Shown here piece by piece: positions 16,356 through 23,930 of a stretch of 64,000 bases of DNA; within the stretch, counting starts at the first letter, position 1; each line of letters begins with the position of its first letter. Under the pieces are notes generated by a model. It was not told the DNA's origin, searched no databases, and was given only the letters and a program-made list of their open reading frames with translations. The stretch is taken from NCBI GenBank assembly GCA_017431005.1, contig JAFRLY010000029.1, positions 1-64,000 on the forward strand, read 5' to 3'. The stretch is from Clostridia bacterium (GTDB lineage: Bacteria; Bacillota; Clostridia; Christensenellales; Aristaeellaceae). A program made the translations under genes and the position numbers.

Positions 16356-17102
16356 TCTCCGGTCCAGATCCTTATTCAGCCACAGCAGCGCGGCCTGCCG
16401 CACGCCGGGTGTCAGCCGGTAGCGGGTGGGGTCGAAATCCGGTTCCGGTCCCCGTTTCCGGAAAATGCCGCCCTTGATCGGCACCCCCAGATCCAGGTAT
16501 TTCCGCTCATGCTCGGATATGTAATTCGGGTAGAACCCGTCCCGGTGGAGATCATGCGTCAGATAAACGGCTTCGAAGCCGCAGAGGTCGAAATAAACCA
16601 GGGAATCCTCAAACAGGGTGTCGTCATCCGTCTTGAACCAGATCTCACCGTTTTCCGCCAGGAAGGACCGGTACTGCAGCAGCTGCCGGGGATGTGTCAG
16701 TCTTTTCTTCGCCTGCTTCGGCCGCTCAGTCCATGGATTGCAGAAGTGAATGTAAATGCGCTCCGGCAGATCCTCCTTCCCGAACACCCGTTCGATAAAG
16801 CAGATGTCCGTTTCCAGGATCTGAACATTCCGGACCTCCTCCCCGCAGGTCTGCACCAGGTTGCGCCGGGCATCCCCCAGCACGTCCGCGCTCAGATCCG
16901 CGATCACGTAATTGATCTCCGGATTGGCCGCCGCCATCAGCGCGGTGCTGACGCCTTTCCCGCAGCCCAGCTCCAGATGCAGCGGACGCGAAGGATCAGG
17001 GAACTGTTCGCGCCAGTGGTTCTTCCTTTGTTCTCCTTCTTCCGTAAAAAAAGGGCATGCCGCCAGTTCCGGCCGGGCCCATTTCTTTTTCCGCATGTGC
17101 AT
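16347..17102 (-). CDS. trmB: tRNA (guanine-N7)-methyltransferase
   Basis: A 251-residue class I SAM-dependent methyltransferase that makes m7G46 in tRNA. The SAM-binding motif is LHLELGCGKGVSTALM (residues 41-56) and the acidic loop follows as VIADLSADVL. The TrmB signatures IHFCNPWTERPKQAKKRLTH and WFKTDDDTLFEDSL, used for catalysis and tRNA binding, are both there. An extension beyond the catalytic core (about 215-251) is rich in charged residues. GGAGG lies eight bases before the first ATG. The gene is compact and apparently monocistronic. Confidence 0.95.
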   Translation of the reverse strand: MHMRKKKWARPELAACPFFTEEGEQRKNHWREQFPDPSRPLHLELGCGKGVSTALMAAANPEINYVIADLSADVLGDARRNLVQTCGEEVRNVQILETDICFIERVFGKEDLPERIYIHFCNPWTERPKQAKKRLTHPRQLLQYRSFLAENGEIWFKTDDDTLFEDSLVYFDLCGFEAVYLTHDLHRDGFYPNYISEHERKYLDLGVPIKGGIFRKRGPEPDFDPTRYRLTPGVRQAALLWLNKDLDRRNE

Positions 17103-17162
17103 GCCGTGTTCCTCCGCCTCCGATTGAATGCCTTCCTGATTTTATCCGGGTTTCGGTTTTTG

Positions 17163-18275
17163 TCAATCGTTCCTTTGGGAAGCGGTTTCCGGAAGCTCCG
17201 TCCGGAATTTCCGCCGGACCCGGTTGATATGCCGCTCAAATTCCCCGCTGTCCAGCAACCGCCGGATGACGTACTGCTCGAAGGTCGGCACGGTGCAGGA
17301 ATAGAAACCGGCTTTCTCCGCGTACCGGGCAACCAGCCGCTCCGGCAGCACCATATAGCCGGCTCTCACGGAAGGGGATATCGTTCTCGAAAAGGTGTTC
17401 AGATAAATGATATTCTGCCGGTCAGCGCGGGCAAACAGAGTGTCCTCAGGCTTCCGGAGCAGGGAGAATTCGGATTCAAAATCGTCCTCCACCACATACC
17501 GGTCCTCCCGGGAAGCCCACAGCAGGTATTCCGTCCTTCTTGAAGCGCTGGCGGTGATGCCGGTCGGATAGCTGCGGAACGGTGAGATATGCAGCACCGA
17601 TGCCCCGGTCCGCCAGAGCGCCTCCGACCGGATACCCTCCTGATCCATCGGCAGATAATCACAGGCTGCCTGCCGGGCCTGATATACCTGCCGGATTTTC
17701 TGGTATCCGGGATCCTCTATACCGTATATTCTGTCATTTCCAAGCATTTCCACCACCAGGCCGTACAGATACTCCGCCCCGGAGCCGATCACAATCTGCC
17801 CGGCGGATACGTGGATTCCCCGGTTTCTGGCCAGATAGCGGCTGATGGACTCCCGCAGCTCCTGCAGCCCGTTGTTTGGAGATTTTTCAAGAATCCGCTC
17901 ACCGTATTCGGACATCACCCACCGCATCGCCCTGGCCATTGCCGGGAAGGAGAAGGTCTGTTCCGGCCGTCTGATCGTCTCCTCAGAATACTCCGGATCC
18001 TTTTTCCCGGCGGAATCCTCCCGGCTTTCAGCCGGTCTGGCAAACCCGTCTGACTCCCGGTAGATGACATAGACGCCGCTCCTGGCCCGGGCTTCCGCGT
18101 ATCCCTCCAGGCAGAGCAGCTCCAGGCTGTGCTCCACCGTCATGCCGCTGAGCCCGTACTCCTGGGCAAGCTGTCTCCGGGAAGGCAGCCGGTCCCCGGT
18201 TCTCAGGCTCCCCTTCAGAATTTCCTCCCGCAGCGTCTCATAGAGCTTCATATATGCCTTCTGTCCTCTCTCCAT
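17163..18275 (-). CDS. MocR/PdxR-like regulator, C-terminally short and lacking the PLP lysine
   Basis: A 370-residue protein: GntR winged helix (about 1-75; GDRLPSRRQLAQEYGLSGMT) joined to a fold-type I aminotransferase-like domain (from about 105). Full MocR proteins are about 450-500 residues. This one stops soon after the helix HINRVRRKFR, losing most of the small C-terminal domain. The Schiff-base lysine motif FSKT reads FSRT, so Arg297 (AGA codon) replaces the PLP-binding Lys. It may be a PLP-independent repressor, a PLP-blind remnant or an early pseudogene; the frame is otherwise intact. It is divergent from an ECF S component, with repeated ATCTGGC sites between them. A start at 18251 is also possible. 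Confidence 0.85.
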   Translation of the reverse strand: MERGQKAYMKLYETLREEILKGSLRTGDRLPSRRQLAQEYGLSGMTVEHSLELLCLEGYAEARARSGVYVIYRESDGFARPAESREDSAGKKDPEYSEETIRRPEQTFSFPAMARAMRWVMSEYGERILEKSPNNGLQELRESISRYLARNRGIHVSAGQIVIGSGAEYLYGLVVEMLGNDRIYGIEDPGYQKIRQVYQARQAACDYLPMDQEGIRSEALWRTGASVLHISPFRSYPTGITASASRRTEYLLWASREDRYVVEDDFESEFSLLRKPEDTLFARADRQNIIYLNTFSRTISPSVRAGYMVLPERLVARYAEKAGFYSCTVPTFEQYVIRRLLDSGEFERHINRVRRKFRTELPETASQRND

Positions 18276-18288
18276 CCTTTTTCACTCC

Positions 18289-18338
18289 ATCTGGCCTGAT
18301 AATTATTTTATTATCTGGCACTTTTTATCATACCAGAT
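18289..18338. promoter_or_regulatory. Repeated ATCTGGC sites, candidate MocR operator
   Basis: Two direct copies of ATCTGGC (18289-18295 and 18313-18319, 24 bases apart) and one inverted ATCTGG (18333-18338) lie between the divergent regulator and S-component genes. Direct repeats plus an inverted half-site are typical of MocR/PdxR operators. The rightward promoter has a good -10 (TATACT, 18345-18350) but a poor -35 (TTTTTA, 18322-18327) overlapping the sites, as expected for an activated promoter. Confidence 0.55.
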
Positions 18339-18390
18339 CAAGCATATACTCTTGGGCAATCCAAAGTCAAGCATGAAGGGAATGATTTTG

Positions 18391-18957
18391 ATGAACAAAC
18401 AACAGGCAACGCTGATCCGCGTCGTCTTCGGCGCTCTGCTGGCAGCCATGGTTTTTATCGTGACGCTGTTCCGTTTCCCGCTCCTGGGTTCCCAGGTGCA
18501 CTTCGCCAATGCGGTCTGCCTGCTCAGCGGCATCCTGCTGGGACCGGTCTGGGGCGGAATGGCCGCCGGGCTTGGTTCTGCCCTGTATGATCTGAGCTTT
18601 TACAACACAGGGATTATCAACCTGCTGATCACCTTCGTATCCAAGTTTGCCATGGCCTGGGTCTGCGGCATGATCGTTTCCGGCACGGAGGAAAAAGCGC
18701 CTGCCCTGCCCCGCCTGATCCTCGCCTGCGTCGCCGGCGCGCTGACCTACGTCGCACTGTATATGATCAAATCCGGCGTCTACAGTGTACTGGAAACCGG
18801 CAACGTCTGGACGCAGATCATCACCAAGTTCCCGGCCTCCATCATCAACGCGGCCGCTGCAGTGATTGCCACTCCGATTTTCTATCACGCGCTGCGCCCG
18901 GCACTGAAGTCCTCCGGCGTCCTGGCAAAGCTTCGCCGGACGCGGGCTGCGTCCTGA
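18391..18957 (+). CDS. ECF transporter S component (possible vitamin B6 uptake)
   Basis: A 188-residue protein with about six membrane helices and the small-protein architecture of ECF-type vitamin transporter S components. The segment VHFANAVCLLSGILLGPVWG, with its conserved AN and GP residues, resembles the group of S proteins that include pyridoxine and hydroxymethylpyrimidine carriers. The shared energising module is not in this window. The ATG at 18391 has GAAGGGAA about ten bases upstream; two earlier in-frame ATGs lack a site. Adjacency to a MocR/PdxR-like regulator suggests a vitamin B6 compound as substrate; this is inference from context only. Confidence 0.8.
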   Translation: MNKQQATLIRVVFGALLAAMVFIVTLFRFPLLGSQVHFANAVCLLSGILLGPVWGGMAAGLGSALYDLSFYNTGIINLLITFVSKFAMAWVCGMIVSGTEEKAPALPRLILACVAGALTYVALYMIKSGVYSVLETGNVWTQIITKFPASIINAAAAVIATPIFYHALRPALKSSGVLAKLRRTRAAS

Positions 18958-18972
18958 CATCCAAAAAGCAGT

Positions 18973-19002
18973 CCGGCGGGTCATACGACCCGCCGGTTTT
19001 TT
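18973..19002. terminator. Bidirectional terminator
   Basis: A perfect 10-bp stem CCGGCGGGTC/GACCCGCCGG with loop ATAC is followed by T6 on the + strand. The minus strand reads CTGCTTTTTGG beyond it. It lies between convergent genes. Confidence 0.9.
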
Positions 19003-19008
19003 ATTTCC

Positions 19009-20661
19009 TTAAATCTTCAGAACAGCGTGCTTCTCAGCCTGCCTGAAAAGAAGCGGCAGGCTGACCGCAGCTTCAGCCAGGGCAACGGCGCCGACACCGG
19101 CCAGCGTGACCGCGCCGCCGTACTTCCAGAGCAGCACGGCCGGAATCACGCACAGAGCAACCAGGATCACCCATACCATCATACCGAAAACCTGATTGAA
19201 GTTCTTCTTGATCGCTTCCATCTCGGAGCTCCAGCTCAGCTGCGGACGGATCGCGTCCACCCACAGGGAGAAAGCTCCGGCCGCCAGACTGATCAGCCAG
19301 GAAACCAGCAGCGCGCCAAGGAGCCAGAGCGGAGAAATCCGGACAAGCACCCAGGCCACGATGGCCAGCTCCGCGGAGCAGAAGGCGTTGATTTCCACAC
19401 CCACCAGCAGCTTGGCCAGGAACCGGGTTTTCTGCTGCACCGGCAGCGTCAGCGCAAAGGGCCACCGGCCGCCTTCCCTGGAAATCGCGGTGGAAACCGC
19501 CGGGTTTACCATGCTGCCGAACATCAGGACACCGGCCGTCACCACGGCCGCGTATCCCTGGTCCACGCCGGCAATCAGCTGACGGAAGCCCTCCAGACCG
19601 GAGGAATCCGCGTTGGAAATACCGGTAAGCATACCGATGGTAATCATCAGCGGGAACATGACCACGCCTGCCAGCGCGTTGTATGCCCAGGCCGGCGTTC
19701 TCAGCAGTTCCTTCCATTCCAGGCCGTGCAGCGCTGCCAGGGCGCTGTGGCGGTTCCAGCTGTATTCACCCTTACCCTGCTTCGCCCGTACAACGGTTTT
19801 TTCCGTGCTGCTCAGCGCCTGGTTCAGGTAGCCGGGGCCGGCCAGACCCAGAACCACCGCCACGCAGGCCGCGGATACGGCCGCCAGAAGCAGCAGCATA
19901 CCCCAGTTGCCCGTCAGACCCTTCATAGCCCACTCAACAGGCGGGAAGAAGCCGGTCAGCCGGTGCATCAGCGCCTCCCGGCTCAGCAGCATCACAATCA
20001 TATCCTGCGTGGAATTCGAGGAACCGCTGGTCATGGTCACACCCACGGAATAGGCGACCGCCAGCGCCATGCTCAGCGCCATCACAATCGTTTCGCGGTG
20101 GCGGGCAAAGGCGCTGATCCGCATCAGCAGCGACGCCAGCAGCGCCACAATGCTCAGCGGAATGAGCGGCAGCAGGAGCAGCACCGGAAGTCCCGTCAGC
20201 GCCACCGGCCACGCGGAGCCCAGGCTGACCGCATACAGTACAAAGGCCGGAATGCAGATCACCGCATTGACCTCGCACTCTGTCAGATACAGCGTTGTCA
20301 GCCGGGCGGCGAAAATCTGCCTGGAGGTCAGCGGCAGCACCGCGAGGAACGGCGCGTCCTTCCCCTGAAACAGCTCGCTGAGTCCCTGAAAGAGGCCCAG
20401 CACCAGGGTCAGCACCATGGAAACCATGATGGCCAGACCCGGCAGCAGCTCCTTCATCCGGATCTTTTCCAGCCCGGTGAAAATCAGATATTCCAGATAA
20501 ACCACCGAGGCCAGCGCGCCCAGTGAAATCAGCAGCAGCGCAACGGTCTTCAGGATGGCTCTGCTCTTTTTCTGCTTCGTCTCATAGATGGAAGCGAAGG
20601 GGTTCAGCGAAGAAAGCATGTTCTTCAGCATGACCCGCGTCAGAATCCAATAATTCTTCAT
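19009..20661 (-). CDS. ABC-2-like exporter permease (large membrane subunit)
   Basis: A 550-residue integral membrane protein with about twelve hydrophobic segments and no extracellular domain. It carries a motif often seen in ABC permeases of this size class: GKDAPFLAVLPLTSRQIFAARL in the first half and WKELLRTPAWAYNAL around residue 330. Its gene begins six bases after the stop of a DrrA/CcmA-type ATPase, so the pair forms one exporter. GGAGGCG precedes the ATG. No substrate can be assigned. Confidence 0.8.
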   Translation of the reverse strand: MKNYWILTRVMLKNMLSSLNPFASIYETKQKKSRAILKTVALLLISLGALASVVYLEYLIFTGLEKIRMKELLPGLAIMVSMVLTLVLGLFQGLSELFQGKDAPFLAVLPLTSRQIFAARLTTLYLTECEVNAVICIPAFVLYAVSLGSAWPVALTGLPVLLLLPLIPLSIVALLASLLMRISAFARHRETIVMALSMALAVAYSVGVTMTSGSSNSTQDMIVMLLSREALMHRLTGFFPPVEWAMKGLTGNWGMLLLLAAVSAACVAVVLGLAGPGYLNQALSSTEKTVVRAKQGKGEYSWNRHSALAALHGLEWKELLRTPAWAYNALAGVVMFPLMITIGMLTGISNADSSGLEGFRQLIAGVDQGYAAVVTAGVLMFGSMVNPAVSTAISREGGRWPFALTLPVQQKTRFLAKLLVGVEINAFCSAELAIVAWVLVRISPLWLLGALLVSWLISLAAGAFSLWVDAIRPQLSWSSEMEAIKKNFNQVFGMMVWVILVALCVIPAVLLWKYGGAVTLAGVGAVALAEAAVSLPLLFRQAEKHAVLKI

Positions 20662-20667
20662 GTCTGA

Positions 20668-21408
20668 TTACGCCTCCGCCGCCGTGTCCGTCCCGGTCAT
20701 TTCCAGGAACACTTCCTCCAGCGAGGCATCGCCGGTCTTCTGCTGCAGTTCCTCCGGCGTGCCTTCGGTCAGCAGCTTGCCCTTATTGATGATGCCCACC
20801 CGGTCGCACAGCTTTTCGGCCACCTCCAGCACATGGGTGGAGAAGAACACGGTCGCGCCTTCCTTCGCGCGGTTTGTCATCTCTTCCTTCAGCAGGAAGG
20901 CCGCCCGGGGATCCAGGCCGACCATGGGCTCGTCCAGCACCCAGACAGGCGGGTTGTGGATCAGCGCGCCGATGGAGGCGATTTTCTGCTTCATGCCGCG
21001 GGAGTAGCTGGAAATCCGGCTGCCTGCGGCCTCCGCCATTTCAAACTTTTCCAGATACTTCTTGCCGCGCCGGATGCGGTCCTCCCGGCTGACGCCGTAC
21101 AGATCCGCCATGAAGTTCAGATACTCCCAGCCGGTCAGCTTGTCGTACATTTCCTGGCTGTCCGGCACGAAGCCGATCAGCTTCTTGGCCCGCACGGGTT
21201 CCTTGCCCACGTCGATCCCGTTTACCAGAACCTGTCCCTCCGTGGCGCGCAGCGCTCCGGTCAGCAGGCGGATAGCCGTGGTTTTTCCGGCGCCGTTCGG
21301 CCCCAGGAAACCGTATACGCAGCCGTCGCCGACCTTCAGGTTCAGATGGTCCAGCGCAGCCCTGTCGCTCCGTCCGTAGACTTTGGTGGTCTGAATAAAC
21401 TCAATCAT
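20668..21408 (-). CDS. ABC transporter ATPase (DrrA/CcmA type)
   Basis: A 246-residue ATPase. Walker A is GPNGAGKTT, the signature region reads ISSYSRGMKQK (YSRGM in place of LSGGQ, common in this subfamily), Walker B is VWVLDEPMVGLDPR, and the switch is FFSTHVLEVAE. The C-terminus contains SLEEVFLEMTG, the regulatory tail of the DrrA/YhaQ group. It drives the adjacent 550-residue permease. Confidence 0.92.
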   Translation of the reverse strand: MIEFIQTTKVYGRSDRAALDHLNLKVGDGCVYGFLGPNGAGKTTAIRLLTGALRATEGQVLVNGIDVGKEPVRAKKLIGFVPDSQEMYDKLTGWEYLNFMADLYGVSREDRIRRGKKYLEKFEMAEAAGSRISSYSRGMKQKIASIGALIHNPPVWVLDEPMVGLDPRAAFLLKEEMTNRAKEGATVFFSTHVLEVAEKLCDRVGIINKGKLLTEGTPEELQQKTGDASLEEVFLEMTGTDTAAEA

Positions 21409-21538
21409 GATGTTTCTCCCTTTCTTCCGGCGGTTTCGTTGCAGAGCCTCCGGTGTTTTGCCTTATTATCGTTGATCCTCCCAGCCGGTTCCATATCCGC
21501 TGCGGAGGATTAGCCGGGATTATTGCGCCGCTTTCAGC

Positions 21539-21563
21539 AAAAAACCCGGCGGAATGCCGGGTT
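21539..21563 (-). terminator. Terminator after the RidA gene
   Basis: Minus strand: the stem ACCCGGC/GCCGGGT with a 5-base loop is followed by TTTTTTGC, about 45 bases after the RidA stop. Confidence 0.85.
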
Positions 21564-21604
21564 TCATTATACACAGTTTTACGTAATTTGTACAGACAAT
21601 CCGC

Positions 21605-21979
21605 TTATGCATCCGTTTCCGCAATCGCTTCAATCTCGCACAGCACACCCTTCGGCAGCTCCCGGACTGCCACGCAGCTGCGGGCAGGCCTGGAAACAAA
21701 GTACCGGGCATACACCGCGTTGAACGCGGCAAAATCCTGCATGTCCGCCAGGAAGCAGGTGGTTTTGATCACCCTGTTGAAGCCGGTGCCCGCCGCCTCC
21801 AGAATTGCGCCGACGTTCCTGCAGCTCTGCTCCGCCTGCGCTTCAATCCCATCCGGGACCGCGCCTGTTTCAGGGTTCACCGGAATCTGCCCGGAGGCAT
21901 ATACGATGCCGTGTGAAACCCAGGCCTGGGAATACGGTCCGATGGCTCCCGGCGCTTTGGTTGTCTCTATTTTTCTCAT
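21605..21979 (-). CDS. RidA family enamine/imine deaminase
   Basis: A 124-residue RidA (YjgF/YER057c/UK114) protein. These trimeric enzymes hydrolyse reactive 2-aminoacrylate-type enamines released by PLP enzymes such as serine/threonine dehydratase. Conserved features are the N-terminal APGAIGPYSQA, VYASGQIPVNPETG, and the catalytic arginine region RPARSCVAVRELPKG followed by CEIEAIA. The ATG at 21979 was preferred to an upstream GTG because GAGAGGAA is well spaced only for the ATG. Probably the last gene of the SurE/CDF operon. Confidence 0.93.
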   Translation of the reverse strand: MRKIETTKAPGAIGPYSQAWVSHGIVYASGQIPVNPETGAVPDGIEAQAEQSCRNVGAILEAAGTGFNRVIKTTCFLADMQDFAAFNAVYARYFVSRPARSCVAVRELPKGVLCEIEAIAETDA

Positions 21980-22011
21980 CGTCACAGTTCCTCTCTTTCC
22001 GGATCCCTCCG

Positions 22012-23148
22012 TCAGTCGGATATATCCCTGTCCGGCGTAATCTGGATCTGATAATCCGGATACATCTGCTCGGTCTCCTCATACAGCGCCTTGAGGCATT
22101 CCTTCTGATTGACGTCAAAGCTCATCACCGCGTCAAAGCGGATCTCCTTCTTTTCCGTATCCACGTGGAAGCCGTGAACCTGCAGCACGCCATCATGCTC
22201 CATCATTTTTTCCTGCACGGCGTTGCGGATATGGGCCGCCTCATCATCCTTGGTATTGTAGGCGTATACGCCGATCCCGGTCAGAATCACGCCGGTCTCA
22301 CAGTACACACGCGTTTCCACCCGGCGGGTCAGCTCGTCCACTTCCTCCACCGTCATGGTATCCGGCAGCTCCAGATGCACGGATCCGTAGTCCTTGTCCG
22401 GCCCGTAGTTGTGCAGGAACAGGTCGTAAGCACCGCGGACAGCCGGCTCCTCATTCAGAATCCGTTTGATCTCCCGGCTGACATTTTCGTCCGCCCGGCG
22501 TCCCAGAATATCGCTCAGCGTGTCGCTCAGCATTTCGATACCGGCCTTGATGATAAACCCGGAAATGATCACACCCACCCAGGCCTCCAGGCTGATGCCG
22601 GTCAGCAGGAAGAAAATGGCCGACGCCAGCACGGAGGAGCTCAGGATCGCGTCAAACAGCGCGTCGGAACCCGATGCGGACAGGGATGCCGAATGGGTTT
22701 CCTCCCCCTTTTTCTTCACATAGCGCCCCAGCACCAGCTTGGCCGCGATGGCCACCGCCAGAATGATCAGGGAAACAGCGCTGTAATCCGCCGCCTCGGG
22801 ATGGATAATCTTCTTGACGGATTCAATCAGTGAGGTGACGCCGGCATACAGCACGATAAACGATACGGCCAGCGCCGTCAGATATTCGATCCGTCCGTGC
22901 CCCAGGGGATGCTTCCGGTCCGGGCTCCGTCCGGCCAGCTTCGTACCGGCTATGGTTATGACGGAGCTCAGCGCGTCGCTCAGGTTGTTCACCGCGTCCA
23001 GCACCACGGCGATGGAGTTGGAAATCAGTCCGATCGCCGCCTTGAAACCTGCCAGAAAAACATTGGTAATGATTCCGATGATACTGGTCCGGACAATCAC
23101 CTGATTCCGGTCCAGCTGTTCCTTTTCCATCGTTTTCGCCTCGCTCAT
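22012..23148 (-). CDS. Cation diffusion facilitator (CDF) transporter
   Basis: A 378-residue CDF metal exporter with six membrane helices (to about residue 215) and a cytoplasmic domain. The metal-site segments AVVLDAVNNLSDALSSVI (HxxxD-like site in helix 2; here NxxxD) and GSDALFDAILSS in helix 5 are visible, as is GRRSPDRKHPLGHGR-type sequence (AGRSPDRKHPLGHGRIEYL). A carboxy-terminal extension beyond residue 300 includes a ferredoxin-like domain. The start at 23148 lies in a 32-bp tandem duplication and overlaps the stop of an 11-codon ORF (ATGA). The metal (Mn, Fe or Zn) is not determined. Confidence 0.9.
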   Translation of the reverse strand: MSEAKTMEKEQLDRNQVIVRTSIIGIITNVFLAGFKAAIGLISNSIAVVLDAVNNLSDALSSVITIAGTKLAGRSPDRKHPLGHGRIEYLTALAVSFIVLYAGVTSLIESVKKIIHPEAADYSAVSLIILAVAIAAKLVLGRYVKKKGEETHSASLSASGSDALFDAILSSSVLASAIFFLLTGISLEAWVGVIISGFIIKAGIEMLSDTLSDILGRRADENVSREIKRILNEEPAVRGAYDLFLHNYGPDKDYGSVHLELPDTMTVEEVDELTRRVETRVYCETGVILTGIGVYAYNTKDDEAAHIRNAVQEKMMEHDGVLQVHGFHVDTEKKEIRFDAVMSFDVNQKECLKALYEETEQMYPDYQIQITPDRDISD

Positions 23149-23191
23149 TCTTCTGCCCACATCGTTTTCGCCTCGCTCATTCTTCTGCCCA
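23128..23191. repeat. Perfect 32-bp tandem duplication at the surE/CDF junction
   Basis: Bases 23128-23159 and 23160-23191 are identical. Each copy holds the end of surE (codons W-A-E-E-TGA) overlapping a start ATG (ATGA) and the first seven codons of the CDF gene. The original junction would have been a simple four-base overlap. After duplication, an 11-codon ORF lies between surE and the CDF gene. Confidence 0.95.
23147..23180 (-). CDS. 11-codon ORF (MSEAKTMWAEE) created by the duplication
   Basis: From the ATG at 23180, overlapping the surE stop as ATGA, the frame reads MSEAKTMWAEE and stops at a TGA that itself overlaps the CDF start at 23148. Ribosomes finishing surE could re-initiate here and then on the CDF gene. 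It is probably a passive relay with no peptide function. Confidence 0.5.
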
Positions 23192-23929
23192 GTCTCCCGC
23201 CTGCAGCCAGTCCGGTTCATCCCTGAAGCCGGTTACAATGGACAGGGTGGGATAACCGTCCGCCAGCAGCGCCAGATCTGTTCCGGGACGATGAGGCTCC
23301 ATCTTCTGTCCGCCCTCCAGCCAGAAATAGACCTGGCCCCGGGGACTCTCCCGCCGCTCATACCCGTCCTGATAGAACGCGTCGCTCAGCGGTGCGGGCA
23401 TCACTTTTTTCAGTTTATCCGGCGGCAGCGCAGGAACGTTCAGGTTCAGCACCGCGGCCTTCGGAAAGGGCCGGTTCACCAGCCGCTCCGCCAGCCTGAC
23501 CGCCTGTTCTCCCAGAGCCTCCAGCATTTCACCGGTTGCGCCGACGTCGATGGAAACCGCCATGGCCCGGCAGTGCGCCATTGCCGCTTCCCGCGCCGCG
23601 GAAAAGGTGCCGCTGTAATAGACCGCCGAGCCGGCATTCAGTCCGTTATTGATGCCGCTCAGCACAAAGTCCGCCGGTTCCTCCGCCAGCTGCAGACCGA
23701 TCCTCACGCAGTCCGCCGGGGTACCCTCCAGGGCCCAGGCGTCTGCGCCTTCCCAGACATACCGGTGTGCCAGCAGCGGCCTGTCAATGGTCAGATGCTG
23801 GCTGGCGGCGCTCTGCTGCGCCGCCGGAGCACAAACCGTCAGCCGGTGTCCCCGGCGAAGCACCGCTTCACCGAGCGCCTTCAGACCGGGAGCGCTGATC
23901 CCGTCGTCGTTTGTAATCAGGAAATGCAT
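23177..23929 (-). CDS. surE: 5'/3'-nucleotidase SurE
   Basis: A 250-residue SurE phosphatase that hydrolyses nucleoside monophosphates using a divalent metal. The metal-binding NDDG (residues 7-10) follows the first strand, Ser40 of AAQQSAAS is in the second motif, and the third motif is SGINNGLNAGSAVYYSGTFSA with the conserved Asn. EGTPADCV is also present. The gene starts one base after glgB stops, and its stop overlaps the next ATG. Linkage to a CDF transporter and RidA suggests a general housekeeping operon. Confidence 0.95.
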   Translation of the reverse strand: MHFLITNDDGISAPGLKALGEAVLRRGHRLTVCAPAAQQSAASQHLTIDRPLLAHRYVWEGADAWALEGTPADCVRIGLQLAEEPADFVLSGINNGLNAGSAVYYSGTFSAAREAAMAHCRAMAVSIDVGATGEMLEALGEQAVRLAERLVNRPFPKAAVLNLNVPALPPDKLKKVMPAPLSDAFYQDGYERRESPRGQVYFWLEGGQKMEPHRPGTDLALLADGYPTLSIVTGFRDEPDWLQAGDWAEE

Positions 23930-23930
23930 A

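Noticed and set aside
23149-23220. Earlier start for the CDF transporter at 23220
   Set aside because: It lies inside surE in another frame without a Shine-Dalgarno sequence. The start overlapping the duplicated stop fits better.
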